A stretch of 64,000 nucleotides of DNA from Musa acuminata AAA Group (lineage: Eukaryota > Streptophyta > Magnoliopsida > Zingiberales > Musaceae), in assembly GCF_036884655.1 (NCBI RefSeq), contig NC_088354.1, positions 14,270,501 through 14,334,500 of the forward strand, read 5' to 3'. Positions 10,599 through 22,567 of the stretch are shown here, one piece after another. The position numbers and the translations under genes are program-made. The notes under the pieces are model-generated. The model did not search any database and was not told the DNA's origin. It saw nothing but the letters and a program-made list of their open reading frames with translations. The first letter of the stretch is position 1; each line of letters starts with the position of its first letter.

Positions 10599-13268
10599 AT
10601 GGCATCGCCCCTTCTCCTCCTTCGAACCATCTCCTCCTTCTCTCCCCTCCGAGTCCTTCTCCTCCTCTCCGCCGTCCTCATCCTCTCCTTCCTCCTATTC
10701 GTCCCCAAACCCCTCCTCCGCCCCCCGGACGGTGCCGCAACCCCGCGGCCGCCGGCGCCCACCCCTACCTCCCCCCGCCACCTCCTCTTCGGAATCGCCT
10801 CCTCCTCCAGGTCTTGGCCTCGCCGCAAGCCCTACCTCCGCATCTGGTGGCGCCCGGGCCTCATGCAAGGCGCTGCCTTCCTCGACTCCCCCTCCGCCCC
10901 AGCTTCCGGTGACGACGATGACTCGCGCCTCCCCCCCGCCCGCGTCTCTGCAGACGCCTCCAACCTCCCGTACGCCTACAAGGGCGGCCTCCGCTCCGCC
11001 GTCCGCGTCGCCCGGATCGTGAAGGAGCTCATCGACGGTGTTGTCGGCAATGACTCCTCACCCGTCGCCCGCAGCGACGACATCAGGTGGGTCGTGCTCG
11101 GCGACGACGACACGCTGTTCATCCCGGAGAACCTCGCTGAAACCCTGGCGAGGTACGACTGGGAGCAGTGGTACTACGTCGGCGCGGGGTCGGAGAGCGT
11201 GGAACAGAACGCGAAGCATTCCTTCTCGATGGCATTCGGGGGAGGGGGCTTCGCGATCAGCTATCCGTTAGCGAAGGCTTTGGCTAGGGTTTTGGATTCT
11301 TGCCTTGTGAGGTATGCCCATTTGTATGGGAGTGATGATAGGGTCTTCTCCTGCTTGGCCGAGCTTGGAGTTGGGTTGACACATGAGCCGGGGTTCCATC
11401 AGGTAAAAGCTTCAAATTTTCTCCCACTCCTTGTTCATAGTGATCTAAATTTGCATCCTTTTGGTTGCATAAATTCGGGCACTATTGATGCGGCATTTAA
11501 TTTGAATTTTGAATCTTATTAATTTTAACTGATCAAAAAATTAGTTCATTGTCAAAGAAACTTCATACATTTAGAGCAAATGGATATATTGTATGATAAA
11601 AAGCAAAGTTCCTTCAATCCAGAGATTAAGTATCGGGGAATCAGAGGGCAACAAATATAGTTACTGCAGTTAAATGCTAAAATTTTCACACGTTATAAGA
11701 AAGTTGATGTAATCGACTAAAGGAAAAAATGGAAAATTACTATGTTGATATGAGCATGATATGGCAGTCATTCTTCGGAGTTTTGCTGTATCAGCATGTT
11801 CATCCACCATTATAACTGGTTCCCTTTACTTTGTCCTCCACGTAGTAGGAAGCTTGCTTATCCATCAAATTTTTGTGCAGTTCTTCATGACTTCATCCTC
11901 CACTTATGGTGTACTTGTGCTCCCTTTGATGTAGCCTTTCATCGTCATGTGTGTGTGTATGTTTTCTTCACGGATCAAGACATTTACACCTAATGTCATT
12001 TTGTGATATGTTTTGTCTAGGGCACATCTCTGTTCTTTTACGTTCTGCAATAATCAAAGTGCCCCCGGTTCAAGTATTATGATGACCTTTAAAGAAACAA
12101 GATGCACTAAAATGAAACTTCATTTCTTCCTTGTTGGTATGAAAAATAAACTTAAATACAACTTATGGCTTCTAATTTATGTTAGGTTTTGATATATGTC
12201 ACCCTTTTAATATTGTTCGATGTCCTAAGTGAAAAAGAGAAAGAAAAACCGAAAGACAAGGCTCGAAAAAATGCAGATAGATGGAACAATGCAAGCAGTA
12301 AGGCCATCGTTGTTCCCTCCTAATCTGATATCCAAGATATCTATAAACCATAAATTGATTGTGTAGCTAAATTTAATACATCAAGAATCACATATCACAT
12401 TGACTGTATTGGGGTAACCTAGCGGTGAGTAGTTGTTTCTGTTAGCTTTTAAAATTATATTAACAAGACTTTAAATAGATTTTCTGCTGAACTATTTTTG
12501 TTTCAACTCATCAGTTTGATCTTCGTGGAGATATTTTTGGGATTTTGTCAGCACATCCATTGTCTCCTCTGATATCACTTCATCATATCGATCGTGTGGA
12601 ACCAATATTCCCAGGCATGACTCATGTAGCAGCCTTGGATCATCTATTTAAAGCTGTAAACATTGATCCAGGCAGGATTTTGCAGCAAACTATTTGTTAT
12701 GACAGCACAAAATTGCTTACTGTTTCGGTTTCCTGGGGATATGTGGTCCAGGTTTTTGAAGGCAATCAACTTCTTGTAGATCTGCTTTCTTTGCCACAAA
12801 CATTTACTCCATGGAGGAGAGGTCGTAATTCTTCTTTAATTCCATATATGTTGAACACCAGGGAGCTCAACAAAGATCCATGTAAAAGACCAGATATTTT
12901 CTTTTTTGAGAGTGTGGCTTTGAATAAGGAGAAAATACAGAGCAATTACACAAGGCATGCATTTGGAAATTGCCAACAAAAAATGAGTCCGGCCAAGGAT
13001 CTTAAACAGATCAGGGTGTTCTCACAACAACTCCGTCGTCAGTCTGGGCTGGTACCATGTCTAACTTTTAGTGATCTACTACTCATTGTCCCTAAGTTCT
13101 AAGAGTTATATATCTAATTGAGGTGCTGGGTTGTCATAATAATTCTTTTGCAATTTACAGGCCATACGACGAGAGTGCTGCGATGTTTCACAAACATCTT
13201 CTGAAACAGTCATGGAGATAAATATCAGGAAATGTAAAGATGATGAGTTAATCGCGATGCATTGGTAG
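10599..13268 (+). CDS. DUF604 / GT31 fringe-like glycosyltransferase
   Basis: Three exons: 10599-11402, 12515-13051 and 13161-13268, all phase 0 with GT-AG borders, giving 482 residues. The ATG at 10599 is chosen because it starts a short N-terminus followed by a hydrophobic anchor (residues about 17-36). An in-frame ATG at 10506 would add 31 residues with no known family match. Family signatures are the GDDD metal/nucleotide-sugar motif (DDD 169-171), MAFGGGGFAISY (211-222), YGSDDR, then exon 2 HPLSPLISLHHID, ILQQTICYD, SVSWGY and a Cys/His-rich C-terminus in exon 3. This is a type II membrane protein, expected in the Golgi and transferring a sugar to glycans; the substrate is unknown for this plant family. 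Exon 1 is much more GC-rich than exon 2, as in many monocot genes. No break is visible. A MITE lies just upstream. Confidence 0.9.
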
Positions 13269-15079
13269 ACAGGATGAGAATAGCTTAACCAAACAAGTTT
13301 GGAGAAAAACTGATATGGTTAATTTGAGGAAAAGAATGAAAAGAATATGTTTTTTGTTGAAAATAGTCTAGACATATAAATTTTTCATTTATACATGAAG
13401 TTTATGCTTTTGGTGTCAATTTTCTTTTTGAATTTTTGAACCATTGTATTTGTCTACATTTGTCTGTTGCTGGCACATTGTGTCATGAACCTTTACCATG
13501 GCTACAAAGACGAAGGCATTTCATTACCACACAAATGCAGCACTTTTCAAGTTAAGGAAGATGTCAATCATCGGAATATAGTCGGTCATACGATGCAGAT
13601 GCCTGATGCCTATCAAAAGGGAGAAGGTACTTCTACCTGCAATTCAGGTCATAACCTACATAGTTGCTAAGTTATATTCTGTCTAGTATTAGTTTATGCT
13701 TCTCTTTGGAATGAACATTTCTTTTGTTTATCATGTTCTATTTTTCCTACTTTTATGCTATTCTTTAAATCAAGCAAAATGTCAGTGATGATGCCAGGAG
13801 ACTTGCTTTGTTTTGGTGGCAAATCGCTCCTACCTGTATTGAATAAAACTAGCCAAAAATGATCTGACCTTTTAGGACAGGATGTGATAGTTGGATAGCA
13901 GCAATTAAGAGTATATTTCTTTTGCTATGTCATGATGCTAGTCATCAGTGTTACATGTCTTTCTGATTTGGAACTATTCTGGATGAGCTGGTGTAATTAG
14001 TTTAACTTTGCAATTAGTTTATATATATGGATAAATAACTATTATATAAGCCTTTTGTTTATATCATATACTTTGGAAGACATTAAGATGACACAAGTAT
14101 TTTGATTCAAGAATAGTCATATCCCTAGATGACATTGAGATCCATAATCCCCCCTCCTAGACACCTCCTGCCCTAAAAAATCCTTCAGGCTTTAGGGGGT
14201 CGTATTTGGTCTGCTCACTCAAAATTGCATGGCACCCTTGCAAAAAGAGACTTGTGTACTAGAACAAAGAACTGTGCCCCCTGGACGGTGGGGCAGATTG
14301 TTGGGATGGGTAACAAAGATATGAGCTCAAGGGGTGACCAAATAACAAGATGATAATGACTTACTGGTCATACTTTTGACTGGAGATGGTGATTACTAAA
14401 AGAGTTAAAATTTATATCAAGACAAGAGATGTGCACTTGAATATGATTTTGCACAAAAAAAGCGAAGGGTGCAAGGAGAGCATGATGAAGAAATGGGAAG
14501 CATTAGATTCTTCCCCCTTGAGCAAGAAGAGCATGATGATCATTTTTAAGTGCTTGTCAAACAACTCTTTGTCATTACTGTTGTTAGTAAATCACTTAGC
14601 CTTCTTATCTCGATGTTTTCTGATTATTGAACTTCATAATCCTCATGAACATTACTTTTTAAAATGACTATGTTTATCTGTTAAATTTCCACGAGTTCTC
14701 TGTCTTAAATTGCTAGTCTTTTATTTTCTTTTAGATTTCTAACGTGAGAGTCGAGACAAGTTGCATTTATATTGAATTAGTTGCAAAGATACCTGTATAA
14801 TTCCTCTTCATAGAAGTAACAGAAAGAAATATGCACCTATGCTTTATCTTATTCTTCATGTTAGCTGCAAAAGAAGAGATTTCCGTCGGTTCTTTCCATT
14901 TTTTGTTGCTTGCTTTTTTGGCATGCTTTGATTTTGTTGTCATCTTATTTACGGATTATCGTCCATCAGGAAGACTATTCTAATTGAATCTGCACAATCA
15001 AGAGTTTCACATGTTGGACATAGTGTATAACTATTTCTACTTTTTGAACCCATATATTGGATTTGCAGTATGATTATCA
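13269..15079 (+). other. Glycosyltransferase 3' UTR and downstream DNA
   Basis: The first few hundred bases are probably 3' UTR. The small open frames at 13467-13670 and 14386-14667 have no recognisable domain and no support as genes. The T-rich composition with GT/AG sites would also fit an intron in a long 3' UTR, but no boundary can be fixed. Confidence 0.45.
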
Positions 15080-15720
15080 TATCATTTGCTTATGTTGCTC
15101 TTTTAACCCAGATATTTTCTTACAAGCCAAGAATTCAGTTCAGTCTCCTGACCCTTTTTCCATTTGTGATTAGCTGACATTATCTTCCATCATGGAATGC
15201 CATTTGGGCTTTTATAAATGGCTACAAGACTGATTCAGATTGTTGTCCTTTAAAGAAAGATTGGTTCGTTCGAGCTGCTTATAACATCTCTGCATTTGCT
15301 GACTGATGAAAGGCAAACCAACCTTCAGAGAATAGATTGACCTTCATCGAGTAGCATTGTTCATTCTTTGTTCTTAAAGGAGTTACTGATTCATCAATGA
15401 AGAAGCAAACTCATGAATGAGCTGGACGAGTACGAGACATCCAAACCAAATATCTGGCTGGGTAGATCAAGATTCATCTGAGACGGAGAACATCTGCTGG
15501 ACTTTGTACACTTCAAACCATGTCTACAGGTCTGGTTTTTCTCAGTTCAGAATTTGGACAGCAAAAAAGATTCACAAACCAGTTTGTATGTGCCAGTCCT
15601 TTTGATACATTTTGTATCCAGAGACCAGAGTTCTATAACTTTTTAAGATTACATCAGCTTCTTTTAGTTCATGCTTCTAAATGGTTGACAATGGAACTGT
15701 ATCATCAATCTATATTATGT
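15080..15720 (+). repeat. Source copy of the flank repeated upstream of each uclacyanin
   Basis: The segment aligns with 16415-17220, and its 3' part (about 15485-15700) also aligns with 40530-40770 and 49525-49770. Shared landmarks are CAGATATTTTCTTA near 15110, AGAATAGATTGACCTTC near 15330, CAGAATTTGGACAGCAAAA near 15547 and AAGATTACATCAGC near 15644. It lies in the 3' flank of the glycosyltransferase and may be part of that transcript. It holds no conserved open frame. Confidence 0.75.
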
Positions 15721-16414
15721 TAATGAAATGCTTTACCATTCTGTGACATCTTGACATCATCTTAGGGGTAAGTCATGCGTTCTACAAGTTGGCATCATCG
15801 ACTTAGTGTTGTTTCAATGATATTTTTGGCCATGTTGGAACATGTTTACATCATGAAGCTCCTAGCTACAAACAGTAAATAATTGCATTCTAGATCTTGT
15901 CATGGGGATATAATATTATTATAATCATCATTGCTAAAATGATATCTGATATGTAATCTTAGTAATGTAAAAAAATACTTAAAAGTTATTCTATTATAAA
16001 TATATGATTTGCATGATATATGAAGCTCAGTTTTGATTAGCTCTTTTTATGACTTGTTATAAATAAATAAAAAATGTACATGTTGTTGTGTATTTGAAGC
16101 AAGAAGTGATTGAAAATAATTTATAAGTTCTGATATGAAGATTTATTTTTATATCTGGTTTTGTTAGTATGTTACTTGCTCATATCCTGTTACTCAAACA
16201 AGTAATACATGGATATACTTGGAAGAGCCATTCAAATATTTTATATATTTTTGAAGTATAGATTTGGTTTCAATAATAATGTTATATAGATTTAGATATT
16301 ATTAACCATTGAGGATGTAATTAAATTTATTGAATATATTATGAATATGTGAGATCAATGAAAAAGTTTTATATAAGTTTTGACCTTGCTTTTCTCATAA
16401 GGAAGTTTATGGGG

Positions 16415-17220
16415 AGGATCATAGTTGCTTTTTTTTTTTAACTCAGATATTTTCTTAAACTATCTGTTGGGTAGAATAGATTGACCTTCTTTGAGCCTAG
16501 CATTGTTCTTTCTTACATGAATTAATTTGATCGGGTTAAGATTAATATATATCGAGTTAGACATCAATTTAGTGTAGACTTGAGCTTATTATTGAGTCAA
16601 GCTTAATATATGTATGATTATTTTTTAGTTATTCTTTTAATCTCTCCTGAATACCATAATTAAGTTTGACTTTGGTTGTAAAGTTCATATTGGTTCAAAT
16701 CTCTCTCCTTTATTATGGTATCAAATTAGTCAAGATTAATACATATCGGTTCGACTGGAAATGTTTAAACCAATATTAAGTCAAACTTAATAGTCTCTCC
16801 ATAGTTACCGATGTGAGATAATTTATGAATAATTTCTAATATTCAAGTTTGATCGATAATTTATCAACTTAAATTTTTGGATAAAATTAATATCGGACTC
16901 AATATATATTAATCTTTATTAGTTTAACTCGTATTCATTATTGATGGAAACCGAATTTAGTAATTGTCGAATCAAGATTCCAAGATTCTATCCGAGGCAA
17001 GAACATCTCCTGGACTTTTGTAGATTGTGGTTTCAATACATGCCCCTACAGGCTTTTCATAAGTCAGAATCTGGGCAGCAATATGATGATCACAAACCAG
17101 TTTGTGCGTGCCAGTCTTTTTGATACGTTTTAGCGGAGAATAGAATCGTATCACATTTAAGATTACATCAGCCTCTTTTAGTTCATAGTATCACATTTGA
17201 GTCAGTCTTATCAATGGCAT
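16415..17220 (+). repeat. Second copy of the duplicated flank, interrupted by an insertion
   Basis: Similarity to 15080-15720 runs through 16430-16510, stops, and resumes at about 16975-17215. The gap (about 16510-16960) is filled by an AT-rich repeat. The copy directly precedes the uclacyanin 1 promoter, so the tandem unit appears to begin within the glycosyltransferase 3' flank. Confidence 0.7.
16520..16945. mobile_element. AT-rich element with inverted ends, MITE- or TRIM-like
   Basis: The left part near 16540-16565 has AAGATTAATATATATCGAGT. The right part near 16885-16935, reversed, has AAGATTAATATATATTGAGT, so the ends are inverted copies. A related sequence lies upstream of uclacyanin 2 (about 38500-38535 and 40290-40505) and 3 (about 49285-49505). 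It has no coding frame. It also contains a TGGTATCAAA motif at about 16717, which recalls a primer site, so its class is undecided. Confidence 0.4.
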
Positions 17221-17579
17221 TGAAATTGAAGCTATTTAAAAATCCCGTATATCTTAGAAATGCGAGACTGCTCTTTAACATAATTTTATTTTTTAATAAT
17301 TAATTTAATTTGACATGGATAAGGGAGTCTAATTTTAAAGGGTCGTTTTAAAATTGCCCATTCCATCATTATTTTTTTTAATCTCAATCGGCCATTTATT
17401 GTATCAAATTAAGTTCATGATATTTAGTGTTTTTATTCAAACAAAAAATACTTTATCAATGATAAGAAATCTAAATAGTCGATTCCAAATTGGTAGGATG
17501 TTTTAACCTTATTATTATTGTGTAATAGTGCCCTTTTAATTTAAGTTTACTTTTTGTTTCCCCGCAAAACAAATTCTAA

Positions 17580-17880
17580 CAATCTTGACCTCGTGGCTAA
17601 TAGCAACAACTTTTGACTTGGATTTGGAAAACGCGTGACGTTTATTTAATTCATCTCATCCATATTAAAATCCCAACAAGCTTCCAAGTCAATTTATACA
17701 TCATATACACACATTGAAAGCTTCCAGACTACACATGGCTGGGTCAACTTCCGGCATACGACACAGTCTGTCACCCGCGTTTTGTTTGGCAGCCCCAAAT
17801 CGTTGACTATTTTTGGTGAAGACTTAACGATCACTCTCTCCTCTTCCATGAATCCTTCTTCCCTCACCAACTCTATATAA
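17580..17880 (+). promoter_or_regulatory. Uclacyanin 1 promoter
   Basis: A TATATAA box lies at 17874-17880, about 128 bp before the ATG. Upstream, a block conserved with copies 2 and 3 contains a W-box core (TTGACT in CGTTGACTATTTTTGG, about 17803), a CCGCGT motif (CAMTA-type CGCG box, about 17776) and an ACACAGTCTGTCACC stretch. By family knowledge these motifs suggest stress- or calcium-responsive control. That is inference only. Confidence 0.6.
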
Positions 17881-17919
17881 CCACTGCAAGCTTCCCATCA
17901 TTAGCACGCAATAAGCACA

Positions 17920-17950
17920 TTCTTCTTCTTCTTCTTCTTCTTCTTCTTCT
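17920..17950 (+). repeat. (TTC)n in the uclacyanin 1 5' UTR
   Basis: About 10 TTC units between TATA box and ATG. The corresponding run has about 9 units in copy 2 (41490-41517) and about 12 in copy 3 (56162-56198). Confidence 0.85.
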
Positions 17951-18007
17951 AGCTCATCAAGCATCTCCACCTCCTCCTCCTCTGCAGCCCCTTCTGTTTC
18001 TGTGACG

Positions 18008-19318
18008 ATGGCTGCAATGATGAGAGCTGTAATGGCGATAGCGACGGTGGCAGCCATCTCTGCGATTGCCATGGGCGCCAACTACGACGTCGGCGGCCCC
18101 GCCGGCTCTTGGGATCTCGCCACTAACTACACGCAGTGGGTCTCCGGCAAGGCATTCCGCGTGGGTGACACACTGAGTGAGTCCTCTCCTTCCTCGTTTT
18201 CCTCTCCTTCCTGGTTTCCCCCCCTCCACATTGCTTATGATGTCAAAGTATATGATGTTATGCACATTCTCGCTGAGGTAATTAAGAAGTAGGATGTGAG
18301 GGAGTTGATAGCTTATGAATGCTCACAAGTAGTGCAGTTCTTGATCTTGGCATGCATTGGCAACCAACTCTCATATTCTTCTCTTCAGTTGTTCTTTCCG
18401 TAACAATAGATTCTTTCATGTGATGATGATGGTCTCTTGGAACGTAATAAATGAAGCAATGAATGCAAGTAATGTTTATTGATAACTCCTCTAATCCATA
18501 TTATTTAATAAATAGAGCTAAAAACTATAACATTTATAATTATTTACATTAGTATATTTTAGGATTATATAATTAATCATGTTTATAAAAAACTAATGAT
18601 TGTATACACTTGTTAGCTTATCAGTAGAGGAGTAAGGGGTGTCAGCTTGCTTAGCTAGTAAACACTTTGATAGTTAAGCGTAAAAAAATAAACGTATTAA
18701 ATTGATCGTTTAATCTAAAATTTATCTTTTATTAAAAATATAATTGTCTACAACTCAATATCTAATCAAAATCATATTCAATATTGTATATAATTAAATT
18801 CACATTTTTATTGCAACATAAATATCTTAGAAGCTATACTCCTTTTGAATGCAGCATTCAAGTATGCGTCGAGCCATGACGTGTTGGAGGTGTCGAGCGC
18901 CGCCTACAGCTCGTGCACGACGAGCAACCCCATATCGACGAGCACCGGCGGCAACACCGTCGTCACGCTCAACAGCACCGGCTCCAGGTACTTCGTCTGC
19001 GGAATTCCCGGACACTGCGCTGGTGGCATGAAGCTCCAGATCGACGTCGCCTCCCCGACCTCAACTCCTCCTCCTTCTCCCTCCTCCACCCCCCGCTCCC
19101 CCCCTGTTGCTCCCTCCCCGCGCTCGCCTTCTGCGCTTCCGCCGTCATCTTCGACCCCAGGCTCCGTCCCTCCGCCGGCATCTTCGACCCCAGGCTCCGT
19201 TCCTCCGCCGTCTGCCCCCACAGCGTCGCCGCCGACACCGAGCGGCGCTTGCCTGAAGGCGAAGGCTACTCTCGGACTCGGTTCGGGAATCGTCATGCTG
19301 ATGCTTATGGCCCTGTGA
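18008..19318 (+). CDS. Uclacyanin-like GPI-anchored blue copper protein, copy 1
   Basis: Exons 18008-18176 and 18855-19318, with an intron donor GTGAGT and acceptor GCAG splitting a Thr codon; 210 residues. An N-terminal signal peptide (residues 1 to about 23) leads into a plastocyanin-like domain. Copper ligands are His64, Cys105, His110 and Met115; Cys77 and Cys111 form the conserved disulfide. Met as axial ligand marks the uclacyanin class rather than stellacyanin (Gln) or copper-free early nodulin-like proteins. A Pro/Ser/Thr-rich arabinogalactan-like stretch (about 125-187), including a duplicated SSTPGSVPPP, ends in a hydrophobic tail fitting a GPI-anchor signal. The protein would sit at the plasma membrane/cell wall, with an electron-transfer or signalling role not proved for the family. 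The 5' UTR has a TTC microsatellite (17920-17950). Confidence 0.93.
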
Positions 19319-19736
19319 GAGATGATGCCATTCGCTGTCATCAGTTGTTGCTCTTTCTTTGTCCTCTGTGGACTCACAGTGACAGTGAATCATAGGAAGC
19401 ATTGTTATGTATTGATTCATTAGATCAATAAGAAATAAAAAACATTGTCATGCATCGATTGTTGCATCAGTGGATTATGAAATAGAAAACAAAGCTTTGA
19501 TAGTGATTGCTACTGTGCCAAGAAACAGCATAAGCTTCTAATAGCATATGTTATTAGGAGCAATTATTATAAGGCCTTATTCACTCTAAATCATGTCTCT
19601 CAATCATTCGTTTCTAACTACATCACGATCCGAATCGATTGGATAATCGACTCTCGTTATTTGATGATCTTAAACAGAAGTCTAAGTCAGTAAAAGTAGG
19701 CTCATTTTAGTATATACAGAAATTTAATATTATAGT
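19319..19736 (+). other. Uclacyanin 1 3' UTR and conserved flank
   Basis: Near-identical to the copy 2 flank 42899-43320. It contains an AATAAGAAATAAAA stretch near 19427 that could serve as a polyadenylation signal. Similarity with copy 2 stops at the same point (about 19737/43320) where transposon sequence begins in both. Confidence 0.65.
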
Positions 19737-20976
19737 AAAAATAAATATTGTTATTAAATAAGTAAGAAAAAATCAATGATAGTCTTCACTTAAATATACA
19801 TCACTATTAGTTGCTCACAAACCACATCCTCAGAATAATTCTTAATTGATATTTGTTTTCGGGTCTCTTTCTCTGACTAGCAAATATTTTATTTCAATAT
19901 GCTGAGAAAAATTTATTTCCATATCATCACAAAATATCTTTAATGGCTTGCTATCCATACTAAATCTTGAGATAAAATTTTATGATTTATAATCTCAAAG
20001 CATATTATAAATTCAACTTTTATTATTGATAATGCAATAAATGATTATTTTATATTTTTCTATGAAATTTCTCCTCCAACTAATATGAACATGAATACTG
20101 AAGTAGATTTTCAAATATTAAGGTAATTTATAAAATCAATATTTGAATAACCTATCAGTTGATTTGATCTCTTATAGATGAGCATATAATTTTTTTGTCC
20201 ATCACAGATATCTCATCATTTTCTTTACAACTTTTTAATGTTTTATTTTGGGTTGTTTTGGTATCTATCAAGTATTCCAATTACAAAATTGATATATGAG
20301 CTCGTATAAATTTAAACATATAATATACTTCTAACTACGCATATTATTTGATTCTTTTCTATATTATTCTTAAGATACTAGTTTGGATTAAATTTTTTAA
20401 CTTTAGTAATAGATATATCATCAATAGAACAAAACTACATACTAAATCTCTTTAAGACTAGGCCAATATATCTTTTTTGAGATAGTCATAGTAAATCTTA
20501 AAATTTCTAATGAGAAACATCTTGGTTTAATGCAATAAACCATGATCACTGCTAAGAAAAATATCATTTATATATAAGACCAATATAATAAACTTATTCT
20601 CATTGATTTTTAGATAGATACACTAACAAATAATATTTTTTCTTAAATTTAAATAAAGTAATAATTTTATAAAACTTTATATACCATTGAAAGTTTGTTT
20701 AAGGCCATAAATAAATTTTTAAAGTTTGCAAGCCCAACTTTCCTTTCCCTTATTTACAAATCATTTAGATTGTTCAATGTAGATATTTTCATCTAAATCC
20801 CGATTCAAAAATATTATTTTAATATCAAAATGATATCACTCAAGATAATAAGCTACTAATATCATAATAATCCTAAATGAGCCCTTTTTAAAAATTAAAG
20901 AAAAGGTCTCATTATAGTTCATTCTTTTTTGAGAAAAATCTTTGGCCATAAGTCTAGCTTTATATTATTCGATATT
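19737..20976 (-). pseudogene. Old Copia relic, RNase H and RT end (split part 1)
   Basis: Heavily decayed minus-strand Copia pol. RNase H remains are recognisable near 19900-20000 (DSKPLKIFCDD-like, with stops). The RT remains near 20560-20610 read KFIILVLYINDIFL, where the YVDD box has become YIND. It is homologous to 61690-62950. The element is interrupted at 20977-20981 by the SIRE-like insertion and continues at 30531. Confidence 0.8.
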
Positions 20977-20981
20977 GCCCT

Positions 20982-22567
20982 TGTTAGAAATGAGTCGATA
21001 CTAAGAGAGGGGGGGGGGGGGGTGAATCAGTGTAGCGGATAAAATTATGTTGGTTCAAAAATTTTGTTTCGATTAAACCCGTTTCGGAAAGATGTTAACT
21101 TGAAGAATGCAGAAGCGTAGTGAAAGTAAGAATTTAGTTTGTAATAAGGTAAATATCAAGAAGTAAATGCAAATCAGATTTTATAGTAGTTCGGTCATCG
21201 TGACCTATATCCACTCTACCGATTCCTCTTCCATCGAGGCCAACGGCATCCACTAACGATCTTCCTTCAATGGGAGAAGATCAACTACTCTTATACAACT
21301 CAATTCTCCTTTTGACAGGTTCAGGAGAGAACCTTTACACCCCCTTTACTTATCTCTCAAACGACATTAACACTTTGAGCTTTAAGAGGAGTTCTCATGA
21401 GATTACAAAAATGTTTTTCTTCTTTTTTACTCTCAATTCTTGTGTATGTTAACCAGGGATGCGAGGGGTATTTATAGGCCTCAAGTGGATTCAAACTTGG
21501 AGCCTAAAAATGTCTCATCCCAGGTCCTTTGGGTACTGGCAATACCATCGCCTGTGCTGGGTAATACCACCGCCTGCAGCACTAATACTGACACTAACAC
21601 TGAGTGGTACCATAACCCAGTCTAGCGGTACCACCGCCTAGTCTGGCCGTACCACTGCCTGACAGTCTCTTGGAAACTGTGTCTGGGCATACGATCACCC
21701 AGACTAGCGATACCACCGCCTGACATAGTCTCAGAGACTGTGCCACGATGGTTCCACCTATTGGGTCACTGTTTAGGCCTTTCACTTGGCCCAACATAGC
21801 CTAAACTTCGGTCCAATTGACCTCTAACTGAGTTGATCAAATTCCAACCCAATTATGTGTTAACTATGAATTTTAAGATATTTACTAAGCTAAATAAGTC
21901 CGTAAGTCTAGGTTTCTTTTGGCGAGCTTTCAGCAAACTTCCGACGATCTCTCGGCAATGTTCCAATGGACTCTTGGCAAGCTCCTAAACTTCACGACGA
22001 TCTTCTTGGCGAGTTTCGACGAGCTTCTTTGGCAAGATCCTAGACTTCTTGATCAATTCTGACCGAACATCCGATGAACGTCTAGACTTCCGACGAACTC
22101 TCGAACTCCTAAAGAAATCTCGTTCTTGACTTTGGGACTTTATTTTGCTTTATGCCTTGATTGATATTGTAGTTAATTATGTACACTTAAAGCCTATTTT
22201 GATTTAGATAATTATTACTAAGCTTGAATCAAATATTATCCTGCATGTCATTGGTTCATCGACGCTTCGTCTGATTCTTCAGTGTATTGCCCAATAGGCT
22301 AGTTGACCTCTGCAACTCTGATTTCCTTAGCGTAATTTTCACTCTTCTTAGCCCGATGCCCGAACCCATGGCCCGAAGCCTTCTATCGATACGTCGACCG
22401 ATCATTCGACTCGACGTCCAATATTCTGACATGTTTTTCTCCAGCACAACATGATTCTTCATGCTTTAATTATCTCTCCCCGATCGAAGCTTCCTATGTC
22501 ACTCAAAATATAGATCAAATCATAAACACTATCAATTAGTTTCATCATCAAAATCTGAGATTCAACA
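20982..22567 (-). repeat. SIRE-like 3' LTR (host element)
   Basis: About 1586 bp, starting TGTTAG and ending TTCAACA on the plus strand. It contains a G tract of 14 at about 21009-21022, the palindrome-rich GGTACC block near 21600-21740 and the GACGATCTTC-type short-repeat block near 21910-22100. Confidence 0.88.

Noticed and set aside
10544..10828. Arg-rich minus-strand frame and the plus-strand frame 10429-11022
   Set aside because: Both are shadows of the GC-rich first exon of the glycosyltransferase.
13467..13670. 67-codon frame and other short frames downstream of the glycosyltransferase
   Set aside because: No splice or start support, no domain; more likely 3' UTR or intergenic.
18904..19377. 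157-codon minus-strand open frame, kept in all three uclacyanin copies (also 42484-42957, 57171-57644)
   Set aside because: It is the antisense of exon 2. It stays open because the exon is GC-rich and nearly identical in the three copies; it has no domain.
18913..19395. 160-codon plus-strand frame overlapping exon 2 in another phase (also at 42493 and 57180)
   Set aside because: Shadow of the uclacyanin reading frame with low-complexity Arg/Pro content; no independent start context or domain.
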